DNA of 64,000 bases. Source: Agarophyton chilense. Lineage: Eukaryota; Rhodophyta; Florideophyceae; Gracilariales; Gracilariaceae. Within the stretch, counting starts at the first letter, position 1. Each line of letters starts with the position of its first letter. The DNA lies in the NCBI GenBank assembly GCA_030374765.1, contig JARGXX010000088.1, positions 2,232,001 to 2,296,000 on the forward strand, given 5' to 3'. This document shows, in pieces, positions 11,316 through 21,590 of this stretch. Below the pieces are notes generated by a model. It was not told where the DNA came from and searched no databases. It was given only the letters and a program-made list of their open reading frames with translations. Made by a program: the position numbers and the translations under genes.

Positions 11316-11409
11316 TCACAACGTGAGCGCAGGTTAGGTAAAGGAAAAGGAAGAAGAGGGGGAAAAGACGAGAAGAAGAGAAAAATAAAAGAAGAGAAAC
11401 AAAGGAAGG
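11316..11409 (-). repeat. Inverted fragment of the Copia LTR tail
   Basis: These 94 bases are the exact reverse complement of the last 94 bases of the Copia LTRs (722-815 and 6603-6696). No Copia primer site lies next to it, so it looks like the end of a 3' or solo LTR cut off on its other side. The preceding 180 bp (11130-11315) are purine-rich and hold nothing recognisable. The perfect match suggests recent activity of this Copia family in the reverse orientation. Confidence 0.88.
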
Positions 11410-11563
11410 AGCGCGAACCATCGGGGATGCAAGAAGCGTTTATACGCAGTCGGACCGGTGTTCCGGGTACTCATCGTCATCACGAATTTCTCGCCGCCCG
11501 ACCAACTCTTACAGTTTTCGACAGCATTCTGTTTTTCACCGCTCTTCAGCTCGATCTCTCGCG

Positions 11564-13232
11564 ATGGATCCGAACGCCGGGTCCAGCCTGTTCCAGCCCT
11601 CCTCTGAGGATGTGCCTTCTGGCGCTCCGTCCAACACTGCTGGTTATGTGTTGCAGCCTACTGCTCAGCTCGGTCTATACCGTTCGTTCCCCACACCGTA
11701 CACCGGATTCCGGTCGGTACCGTTACCTCAGCCAACCGTGGCTCCGATGCCGAACGCGGCTTACGTCGCCTCTGCTGGTGTGATTAGAGCTCCTTCTCGT
11801 CGTGCTCAGCGGAGCTATCTGCACCCTGCGGATTTCTATGGACGAGATCCTCTCGACAACGTTGACCTTTTCGCGCAAGCGCCCTGGTTTGATCCAGTTG
11901 CTATCCGCGATGACGCGTTGATACAACAGTATGTACACGGTGGGTACTTCCCTGACGGTATTCCAGAACACGCGATTTATAGCGACGACTGGGCGAGCCA
12001 TATTGCTGTGCCAGACAACGCAATTGCGCGATATTCAACGGAAACCTTGTCCGAAGCCCGTACGCGGTTCACCAAGCTGATTTACCAGCGTCTTCACCGA
12101 TTCATCAGTACGGATCCCCTACCGCAGGACCGGGAACTAGATACCTGGAAAGCCCGTCCCAACGGTGAAGGTTACTCGCATATCGAGACACTTGTCGAAG
12201 TCGATGTTAGCGGTTGGCGCGGTGTGCGCGGTGTGCGTGATGCATCTCTCTGCTTTCAGAAACCTCTGCTCCGTGCGGAGTTCCGCTTCCTTCGAAAGCG
12301 TGACATTCCCTATGGGGAGAATCCCCGTTGGGAACTTCGTACTCGATCACGTTTGGGCTATTTGGTGCCGTATCAAATGATCGAGATTGACCGCATCCGG
12401 CGGAACGCGCGCTTCGGGCGCTACATCGGTATTCAGGAGGATTGGGCGGCGATCGAGAGTCCTCGAGCTCCCACCGGCGATCTCCTATATCGGGTCCGCG
12501 TTGGTTGACGACCCGTTCTCGGGGTATTGGACGGTGGTTTATACCGAGTTTATCGCCAATATGGCCGTCTTGCTACTGTGGGATGCTTAGGATACCTTTA
12601 GAGTTTGGTACATGTCGCCCACAGCGCGAAAGTATGCGAGAGAACTCGATCTTTTCCTTGTCCTGGGATCCCGTGCGAACCATGCCGACGTCCTCCATCT
12701 TGTGGATTTGATCGACAGTATCGATTGGTCTGGAGTGCCAGCTGATCAATCCGCTCGCGGAACCCGTGCAAGACACCACGACCATTCTCCTGGACGAACA
12801 GCAAGTGCTGGAGATTTCGTTTGGTACGACCCCTGGACGCGCCAGTTGATCACCTCCGAGCAGGCTCGCTTTCTTCGGGAGAACCCGCGTGACATGCCAC
12901 CGAACAAGCTTACTTGATACGTGTACGATGCTACTCCATCCGAGAACGGAGAGGAACCATATGAGGAAGCGCCGGGAGCTGAGGCTGAACTCGGTTACGA
13001 CGACGAGCCAGAGCTGGCAGGCGTAGCGACTTCCGTCGATCAATCCGCAGCGGCAGGAGTTGCTCAAGAGTACTCTCATGGGTTTACCCAACAACCGAGT
13101 GCAGTGCCGGTCGAAGATCCAGGCTTGGAACCGCTGAGGCAGTTCCACTTAGATGCGGGCTTTCCCGTGGAACAAGTTGACGGTGATCGCGCACAGCTTT
13201 TTGCAAACCTGCGTGCTCGCACGTCTCTTTGA
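11564..13232 (+). pseudogene. Convergent accessory ORF block of Gypsy B
   Basis: Plus-strand open stretches lie downstream of the element's integrase but run opposite to it. The first (11564-12508, from an ATG) gives 314 residues: a proline- and serine-rich N-terminus, then a folded-looking part rich in Trp, Tyr and Arg. Further open stretches reach 13232 and end in an acidic, proline-rich tail. No known domain is recognised. Short blocks align in order with the block in element C (24480-26483), for example SYIGS followed by a hydrophobic run ending in DA. Antisense ORFs in this place are known in plant Gypsy lineages such as Grande and Retand; whether this one is related is unknown. Confidence 0.55.
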
Positions 13233-13857
13233 TAATCCTAGAAAAGACTCCTAGTCAACACCCTTGCGGTGATATCTTGATACCAATGAAACCCCGGTGA
13301 CTTCGTGTCTTCACGTTCCCTTCTTATCTTCTATTCTTCATCTCTTCTCGCTTCTCGAGTTCTTCAATCCTTCTTCTCGATTCTCGAGTTCTTACTACCT
13401 TTGTAGCCCATACTAAGAAATGGGATGTGCCCATGAGCCCGACTATCGAGGATTCGATCTCCCTGGGGAGTGGTAATCGCATGCGTCGATGATATCACAC
13501 GAGTTTCGAACGGGGGATATGAGCTATAGGTTCCCACGTATCCGCTTCCGGAGGAAAACCGTACGAACGGATTCGATACAGCAATTCTCTAGTATCTTCA
13601 TGCTCGCCATGTTCACATATGCGATCCATAACATATTCCTGGGCGTTTCCCAATGCTTCCGCTGTTGGCGCGAGACTCCTGTTAACAGGTTTGAAATACC
13701 TTAGGGCTGACCCAAGCGTCCCTGTGTTAGCAGTCTCAGCGTCGCTAAGCGTTCGCTCATCGACTAACTATCTTTCTGCCCGCAGGGGCAGTGTACTCAT
13801 TCCTTGAGAACCTTTCTCAGATAAAGAGGTATCCTGTTTTCCAGGTTCCATAGAAGC
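13233..13857. other. Non-coding gap between the convergent block and the pol tail of Gypsy B
   Basis: About 620 bp lie where the forward accessory block and the reverse pol frame meet tail to tail. It contains a pyrimidine-rich run (about 13315-13395) with the phrase TTCTCGAGTTCTT twice (13352 and 13381). It may hold the 3' ends of both transcripts. No gene is seen. Confidence 0.4.
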
Positions 13858-15311
13858 TTACTTCTTGCTACTTCTCAATTCCATTCGTGGATGAACTTCC
13901 TTCGGTTTATCCGATTCTGACCGCTGTTCGGTGGACGATGGTGCCTGCACCACGACAGGAGGCGATACCTCTTCTTCTACCTGCCCACGAGGGATGGGAG
14001 CCGATATCGGCAGAACAGCGAGTGGCGCTTCACCTGACGGTTCAGCCTGAAGCGGCAAAGGCGCGTTTTCGCGTGCAATCGTTTCCAAGTCCTTGGGGCC
14101 AAAGTCCAAAACATCTTTCCTGCTTTCAGGTTCCATTTCTGTACTTACGGGTGTTCGCGTGCCACGGGTCATATCCCGATACTTCGGAAGCTGTCGTGAT
14201 TAGCGTACGCAACCGCCGGCGGTGGGAGATCAGGAGCTTTCTCCTCCGCTCGAACCATTGGTGGCGGTTCACTCTCCTCAGAGTCACTTGCGCTTTTGCT
14301 TTGACGTTCAGTCGCACTTGCCTCCTTAGTTCTACTAGATACCTGGACTTCCACTTGCGGGTAAGGCGCGACTTCAACGCGATCGCGCGATACACGTTCA
14401 ACGTCCTCACCTGTCTTGATGACCACTGTGTCTTCATTAAGGTCCACCACTTTGATGGGTCCAGCCGCTATCGGCAACAACTTATGACGAGATTCTTCCT
14501 GTTTGTCAGGTCTTTCGATCCGCACGAAGACGTTACCTTCTACTCGGATTGCCGGATTTCCTCTCCGCCTTCTGGCGTCATAGTTTCGCTTATAGAAAGC
14601 TTGCGTCTTTGATAACTCCTTAGCGGCTTGTTCCGCTCTGGCCTTCAGGTAATTCCTCCTTTTCAGATGGTACTTAGCCGGGGTCGGCGCGTCCAATTCT
14701 GTCTCGTCGTCGAGCGCAACCGGTAAACCCGGAGGGTTACGTGAGAGCACGAGGTCGAACGGTGCCGTCTTTGTAGAGGTATGCCCTTGCGTATTGTACG
14801 CGTAGCACAGAGTATCTGTAAACATGTCCCATTCTTTCGGGTGGTCCGCGATGTAGTGTCGTAGTGCTGCTATCAGCGTGCGGTTGAAACGCTCCACCTG
14901 ACGGTTGCATTGCGGATGATAGGTCGTGGTAAACACGTTTCGAATTCCCATAATGCGGCAAACATTCTGAAAGAACTTCGCAACGAATTGCTTCCCATTA
15001 TCTGATAACAGAACTACTGGTGGTCCGTATATAAATACCCAGTGTTTGATAAACGCCTGTGCGATTACGGCTGCAGTCATCCGCTTCACCGGCACAGTCC
15101 GCACTAGCTTCGAGAAGTGGTCGGTGATTTCCAATAGGTAGCGATAACCTCGCCTTGAACGAATCAATTCCCCTAGGATGTCGATACTGACGTATTTTAA
15201 AGGCGCTTTCGCCTGGAATAACGTCATTGGTGTCCGCTTCCTGTAAAGCTTCACGCGATTCTTCGCACATGTTGTACATAACTTCACTGTAGGATGGCAG
15301 TCCATTGCCAA
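13858..15311 (-). pseudogene. Gypsy B integrase and C-terminal tail
   Basis: Reverse-strand open stretches encode the retroviral-type integrase catalytic domain (about 14650-15250; FVSIDILGE-like start, LLSDNGKQF and FTTTYHPQ motifs) followed by the usual C-terminal DNA-binding region and an acidic, proline-rich tail. Substrate in the family is retrotransposon cDNA, which is joined to host DNA. Part of a broken element. Confidence 0.85.
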
Positions 15312-15317
15312 AGTAGG

Positions 15318-17297
15318 CTAGTAAAAATCTCTTCTTAGAATCATGAACAACTTCTTTCCTCCTGGATGACCAGACAGCCTGCTGTAGTGTGCCAGATGGA
15401 GTACTCGACTCTTCAAGACGTGTGGAATCACGATTGGATCATGCTTTTCGACATGTCTTAACAGTATTCCTCTTGAATCGAGTGAAAAGGGGAGTTCTTC
15501 CCCCCCGTTAAGACGAGAGCGTATCGACTCACAAAACGTATCGGCGTGTTGCTCATTGAGAAGCTCAGTGCACGAGATTCGCTCGAGTCGAACTGAAGGG
15601 TCAGTGTCTGCTAATGCAAGGAACGGGTCTGCATCCGAATAATCATCAAGGGTCTCTTGTTCCTCTTCTTCAAAAGATGGTGAATGGGTCTCCATGTAGA
15701 AGCAAGGTATCTCTTTATCGATTTCGCCTTGGATTTCGCCCAGTGTTTTGAGTCGCGATAGCGCGTCAGCTTGGACATTGGCCAATCCCTTCCTATACTT
15801 CACTTCCAAATCGAATTCAGAAAGGCGTAAGCGCCATCGTGTGAGACGACCAGACGGGTCTGTAATGGACAGTAACCATCGTAGAGACGAATGATCCGTG
15901 TTGACGGTAAAACGTTCTCTTTGGAGATAAGGTCGCAATGTGGTTAGAGCCCAAACGACTGCAAGAAATTCCTTTTCTGAAACTAAATACTTCTTCTCAG
16001 CTGCGTTCAGCGATCTTGACCAGTAACCAATGGGTTTGCGTTCACCATCAGGGTGTGTTTGAAAAAGGGCACATCCTACTTGGTACTCGCTAGAGTCGGT
16101 ATCCACTGAGCATGGCAGGTTTAGGATGGGCAGCGCCAAGACTGGGGCTGTAATAATCTTTGTCTTCACAGTGTCGAACGCTTCCGCTTCAGCTTGTCTG
16201 AATTGTTCCAGCTGTACTGGTTGTTCTTTATGCAGCTTTGCGTTGAGCGGTGCCGCTATATGCGAGTATCGCGGCACGAATCGTCGGTAGACGTTGCACA
16301 AACCGAGGAAAGAAAGCAATTGCTTCTGTGTCGACGGAGCTTGTACTTCGCGGAGAGCCGCTGTTTGCCCCTCTTGAATGGCAAACTGTCCCGGCTTGAT
16401 CACATGTCTTAAGTACTCGACGGTGCCAGCGAACCATTCGCATTTCTTGAACTTCAAGGTGATACCTGCGCTCTGTAGTGCTTTGAGGATCTCCTCGACA
16501 TGCCGTAAATGGCTTTCCACATCCTGGGAAAAGATGATCACATCGTCCAAATAGACTAAACAAGTCTTCCACTTGTATATTGAGAGCAAGATGTCCAGAG
16601 TACGCTGGAAAGTAGCCGGTGCATTCGTTAAGCCAAAGGGCATCCTTTTGAAACGGTAGAGACCGGCGTGACACGAAAATGCGGTTTTGTCTTGGTCTTC
16701 TTTCGCTACAGGCACCTGCCAATAGCCAGAGTTGGCGTCCAACGTGGTGAACACGTTCGCTTCTCCTAAGCTGTCAATAAATTCGTCCATTCGAGGCAAC
16801 GGGTATGTATCTCGAACTGTAACTGCGTTCAGTTTTCGATAATCGATACAGAATCGTAAAGAACCATCAGGTTTTGGGACCAGAACCACTGGTGAGGCCC
16901 AAGCAGATTGAGCTGCTTCGATTAATTCGTCTTCCAGCATTTTGCTGACATTCTCCTCCTCGATTTGGCGAGTTCGCGGTCCTGCTCTGTAGGGTCGTTG
17001 GGAGATGGGTCGTGACCCTGGGACCAAATCAATGTGGTGTTCCGTAGCGGAGATCTCTCCTAGTTTTCCACTCCACATAGATGTATACTTCTTCGGCGTA
17101 GAACTGATCTTCGTTCTGTAGGGTTCCGACACATGTGCTAAGTCTAGCTCATCGACCAGGCTCTCGGGATCCTTTGCCGTTTGCAATTGATCTCCAGACG
17201 GAGTTTGCAGTTCTTCGTCTGTGTCACCGACATTGGTTAATCCCAATACTTCTGCAGTAGAAATATGAGTAGGAACCACCACTGTGGGATGAGACAA
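15318..17297 (-). pseudogene. Gypsy B reverse transcriptase and RNase H
   Basis: A 659-residue reverse-strand open stretch carries the reverse transcriptase (RFCIDYRKLN, then LVYLDDVIIFS at the active site), the connection region, RNase H (VDTDSSEYQVG start and NTDHSSLRWLL) and the integrase zinc-binding region near its end. Domain order, reverse transcriptase before integrase, defines Ty3/Gypsy. Confidence 0.9.
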
Positions 17298-18190
17298 AGC
17301 TGTTGCAACAACCTGTTCTTTGGTATCTGATAATCGTTATCGATGAAGTTACTCACTAGTATCCAAAAGGGGCTACCAGGATCAACCTGAACAATGCCGT
17401 TAGTGAATATCAATCCACGGGATTCGTACATCCGAGTATTCGGTTTAACTACCACGAGTCCGTGTCGTTCTGTTCTTACTTGAACCCAAGTTTGGGTTTG
17501 CCCCTTCATCATGGCACTCTTCGCTACTCGAATTCTCGGCGAGACACGTCCTCGGGATTTCTCGTATTCCATAGATGGTGGAAGTGGAGGTGCTTCAGAG
17601 CAACGATGCATTGGCCTGCGAACAATTGGTACCATTGATCCATCATCTAGTTCCACTAGTTTTCTTCGTGGGCGAATGGCTTCGACAAACTTGTCGCAAT
17701 AATCACATCCCAGTACCACTGGTGCAGATAACGTCTTACAGACGATGAAATCGACTAGCACTACAAAGCGTCCCAATCGCACCACGAGTCGAACTGTTCC
17801 CAGTGTCTTCACAGCATTTTTGTTGGCATCCCGGATGTCCGGTAAAGGACTGTATCCAATACGTCCTAAGTCAGCAGGAGCGAGCTCCGACTACCGTATA
17901 AAGTTCGGACCAGCACCTGTGTCCAGGATAGTCAATCGACGATATAACAGATTCCTGTCAGAGCCGGTGTCTGCAAAGACCTTATAGTTTCTTTTAGACA
18001 CTACCATGAGGTAACTTTCCCGTTTTGACGGACAAGTATAACGTCTCCAAGGACGATGTAACTCACAGTCAAACTGTACTCGCTTTCCGTCCGGCGGATT
18101 GATTCCGTACGGCGGAAATTTGGGAGTCCTCAAGAGAATCTTGGGCTTCCAAGCGCGGGAGCAGGGAGGCGAGCTCTCCCTGGTCAGCAC
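17237..18190 (-). pseudogene. Gypsy B protease region
   Basis: Reverse-strand open stretches hold a retropepsin-type active-site phrase, ILDTGAGPNFI (about 17890-17940), and the following beta-rich region with LGCDYCDKF. This lies between gag and reverse transcriptase as in other Gypsy elements. Part of a broken element. Confidence 0.65.
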
Positions 18191-18230
18191 TACGGGATCG
18201 ACTAGTGCCGACCCCTAGGGGCTCCCTCAC

Positions 18231-20475
18231 TTAGTTTTCTGGTTGCACCGGCTTATTCGCTTGAAAGGCGCCTCTTCCTACCGGGGTTCCGGGTTGTAAC
18301 ACTTCAGCATTCTGAGCAACCGGCTTGTCCGTCCGGCGCATTGGTGTCTGAGAAAACCAACTTTTGGCTTTCCAATATATGCCCGCCGGTAGGCGGCTCC
18401 TTTCCTCTTCCGAGAGTGCCTCATAATTCGTCATGATACGACTCAGATCCTTTGCAGGAAGCGTGCATTCTGCACTCAAATGGTGTTTTCCATAACATGA
18501 ATAAGAGATCAAACCGTCACGACGGTTGGTCAACATAAATTGTGAACGGTATGCCGTGCGAGTATCCACCCATCCGGGTTTCCCGTTCTTAAAACCTCCT
18601 TGTGCCTTGTGGAGGCACCGTGTAGGGACGGTACATAGGGCGACGGCCCTCCATAGCTATTAGGGCTTCCTCGTCCTCAGACTCCGAGTGTGGAAGATCC
18701 ACTGTAGGTACAGAAGAGTCCGTATATTCCATTAAATAGACCGCCTCCTCATGCGAGCACTCCCTTTCGGTGCCAACGACGAATCTCGTGAGTGCACTCG
18801 AAATTCCAGATGTAGCAGTTTGCTGCGCTGATTAACTCTGGCGGAGATCTTCTCCTTACCCATTGAGGTTCCAAAAGCCACTGAACGACTGGGGCTACCA
18901 CGCGCTCTGGCCGCGTCTCCTTCAGCTTTTGCAAACTGAACTAACTTCAAACAGGAGACTCTTCCATGATTCTCTCGATATCGAGCTACCAACCACTTGA
19001 TGCTCGAGTCCAGCCCGTCGATGTACAAGGTAATCTTGTCCTCCGTCGAGTGGACGTTTCCACAGCAGACTGAAGCTTTGTCAAGCCTTGAGCTGTACTC
19101 AGCTTCGCCCTCCTCAGGCTTTTGGGTCACATCCCTTAGGTCCAGGATCGCCTGACGTATCGCGTTTGAAGTCGCGTAACTGCGCAGCAAATACTGCACC
19201 GCCTCTGGCCATGAGGAAACGCCGCCTTCATCGGCTGTCAATGATCCGAATACGGAACGATATTGCTCTAAAGAAAAACCCTTCAGGAAGTGTGGGAAAG
19301 ACACAAATGCCTGTGGTTCACTCATCTCTAGAGTGTCTGCTTCGGCAACGAATCGAGTGAGAAAATCGATAACGAAAACGTGGGTTGTCCCATCAAATGT
19401 TAAATCATTAAGGCCGATCTTCAACCGTTTGATGTGATCCTTCACCTTCGCGGTTTCGCGTCCTGAGCGCTTCTTGCTCTTCACCTTCAGACGGTAGTAC
19501 CTGTAATTCAGGACCTTCCGATAAAGCGGATTCGTGCACGGGAGCACCTTCAATCCTTTGTAAGGTGAGCCTTTTTTTGCTCATTAACCACGAAGACGTG
19601 CTCTTCTTCTGAGATCGGGACCTTCGATGACCATCATCACTGTCGTCGTCATCTGACGTATCTGAATCATCAGAATCATCAGTACTGGAACTGAAACCCT
19701 CCGTACTTGACGATTCATCACTCCAATCACGTGCGGACTTCCGCTTCTTACGTCGGGACTTCGACTTCTTCGAACGAGCTTCCTCCAAAGGAGCTCCTTC
19801 CACTTCCAGCACGACTGGTTTAGCAGCAGTCTGCGCATGAACTGCTGCCTCCAGGCGTTCTAAACGAGGGTTAACTCGAGTGAGGACTTCCTCTACATCC
19901 ACGGTTAAGCCGGGTAGCGCATCGGGCGTATTCCCGTACCTCTCCAGTAGATGGTTCAAATCCTCACGTAGTGTTTTCACTGATGCAGAGACCTGCTTCC
20001 CATCGTCTTGACGAACGAGTGCTTGATGCGCACTGCGTAATTGTTCGACATCAGCAATAAGAGCAGCGATCTGCGATTCCAACGCAACCATGCACACACG
20101 CGAAGCGCTTGACTCAGATTTGAGACGACGCACTTCCCTGCACAAATCATCCTCTTCTTGAGGTCTGACGAGCTCAGGTTCAACTACGGCTTCTGTGGTG
20201 GGCGTGACTGCCGCTGCCACAGGGGCCGGTACATCCGAGAGATCTCGTTCATCATTCACCGAGCGTGAGCGCGACATCGCTTGACGATACAGCCGCTCTC
20301 CGGCTTTAACAGATGAGGCGAGCCTCGGTTTCGGGGGTGGTTCCGCAGGATCGGGGCGACCAGTACTCGACTGGCTTCGGGGTTTCGGCATCCTAGACCA
20401 AACCTGAGTCCAGGTGCGAACCAAATAGTGTCTTCGACTTCTCGACCACGTGTTCAACCACGATGAATTCTGCAA
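18231..20475 (-). pseudogene. Gypsy B gag region
   Basis: The first part (19408-20475) is a proline-, serine- and charge-rich N-terminus with a possible coiled coil and an acidic serine/aspartate run. The middle (about 18850-19450) resembles the retrotransposon gag capsid fold (FVIDFLTRFVAEAD, then WPEAVQYLLRSY). The end (about 18231-18570) has a CCHC-like knuckle region (CYGKHHLSAEC). Family role: particle assembly and RNA binding. Confidence 0.65.
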
Positions 20476-20591
20476 TTGCTGGAGGTGGTTAGATAAAAAA
20501 TAACTATAGTGATTCCACTTCTTCCAAGTATCGATATCGATTCCACGTTCCAGGAACGAGTTGTCCAGTGCAGCTGACCACAGTGGTTCTA

Positions 20592-20604
20592 AGTCGGGAG
20601 ACCA
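20592..20604 (-). other. Primer-binding site of Gypsy B
   Basis: On the plus strand AGTCGGGAGACCA ends in CCA like a tRNA 3' end; on the element's strand it reads TGGTCTCCCGACT. The identical 13-mer stands at the same place in element C (33254-33266), upstream of gag. The donor tRNA was not identified; the implied acceptor stem would start with C, as in tRNA-Tyr, which is only a guess. Confidence 0.7.
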
Positions 20605-20606
20605 CT

Positions 20607-21000
20607 TGTAGTATCCGCTCTAACGGAGAGAGCAGACACCTGCGACAGCGTTCGGACTCCCGATGGGTCGCTTGCAGCGAAGGAAAAGGGGTGGTAGAGC
20701 TACAACACCAGCGAGCTGGAAGTGGGGTGTAAGGCCACTACTCGCCAGCGACGGTGAACAGTGCAACTGTAAAACGTTGATGGAACGTAGGAACGAGACG
20801 GCCCGTGAAGTGGTTGGGGGCTTACTATCTATTATAGCTTGTCAGGATCTCCGGTAAAGGAATCCTAAGCGAGGAACAGAATAGTCATGATGCGCATGTT
20901 GTCTCCTTTACTTGGAGTCTGCGCTCACCTCTGGTACACTATATACTGTGTACCAGGGTGAGTGCCCAAATAAATATATAAATAATACCCAGTGGTCAGC
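20607..21000 (-). repeat. 5' LTR-like region of Gypsy B with TATA box and hairpin
   Basis: The region next to the primer site should be the 5' LTR. On the reverse strand it has a TATA-rich run (20968-20987), followed at about transcription-start distance by a perfect 9-bp hairpin, CTGGTACAC at 20931-20939 with GTGTACCAG at 20948-20956. The far edge is not defined because no second copy was found. The DNA from about 21000 to 21390 may belong to it or be unrelated; no gene is seen there. Confidence 0.5.
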
Positions 21001-21396
21001 CACTTAGCCAAACCACTGTATGGGTACGGTCCCTAATGGAAGTCTAGCTACAAAGGGTAGTAAAACCAGCCACGTGGATCGCCACTACATGCACCGTTGC
21101 AAGCCACTCCACTCGTGATACCACGTGTCCCACTAAGACATTCTGCCTCTAGGCATCCTACGCGGTGTGCCGTTTCATATCACAAGTTTGATGACATCAC
21201 TCACTTATGAGTTCCAACCGCGACTTCGCGAAAAACCAACATATCGCATTCCCCAACATAGTAGAATACTACAAGAGGCGAAGGTATAAAGGTGTGATGT
21301 AATAAATGAAATGTTTAAAGGCCTATACCGCGATTTAAAGACTGGACGTATATATCGCAAACGTTCTAGAAAATAGGATTGTTCTTCTTTCTGACG

Positions 21397-21590
21397 CCGG
21401 CACGATGAAGACGACTTTTATAATGAACTCGTAGATCGTGGGCTTCGGGGAACTTGATATCGCATAAACGGCACCAGACGTCGGTGTCTTTTTAATAGGC
21501 GCGTTGTAGTGCGTTTTGGTGCTTACAACCTTGGTGTACCTCTAATTGGCGCTGGCTCTACAGGTTGATGCTGCAAACTGCACAGAGCTT
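21397..21590 (-). pseudogene. Double zinc-finger (C2H2, JAZ/matrin-like) gene fragment
   Basis: One reverse-strand frame shows two finger signatures: CAVC...H...H at about 21525-21588 and WCRLCDIKFPEAH then H...H at about 21397-21470. Both fit C-X2-C-X12-H with a 4-5 residue step to the last His, as in RNA-binding JAZ or U1C-type fingers. Two stop codons (TAG inside the first finger, TAA between the fingers) interrupt the frame, so it is dead or the fingers were separate exons. The parent gene was not recognised; it could be a host gene or transposon cargo. Confidence 0.45.

Larger units (their letters stand above)
11410..21000 (-). mobile_element. Ty3/Gypsy element B (reverse strand), broken
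   Basis: A reverse-strand Gypsy element reads right to left: LTR-like region (about 20607-21000), primer site (20592-20604), gag (18231-20475), protease (17237-18190), reverse transcriptase and RNase H (15318-17297), integrase and tail (13858-15311), then a forward-strand accessory block (11564-13232). Both outer edges are uncertain because no matching left LTR was found; the left end may be lost or displaced by the Copia fragment at 11316. It has several breaks. No chromodomain is visible, unlike A and C. Confidence 0.85.

Noticed and set aside
13440-13490. GGATTCGATCTCC resembling a tRNA B box
   Set aside because: No matching A box or cloverleaf could be drawn around it. No tRNA gene was found anywhere in the window.
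15400-20000. Apparent excess of TCGA-containing phrases in Gypsy B, thought to parallel the dyads in C
   Set aside because: The phrases do not share fixed spacing or flanks, and the excess was not convincing by eye.
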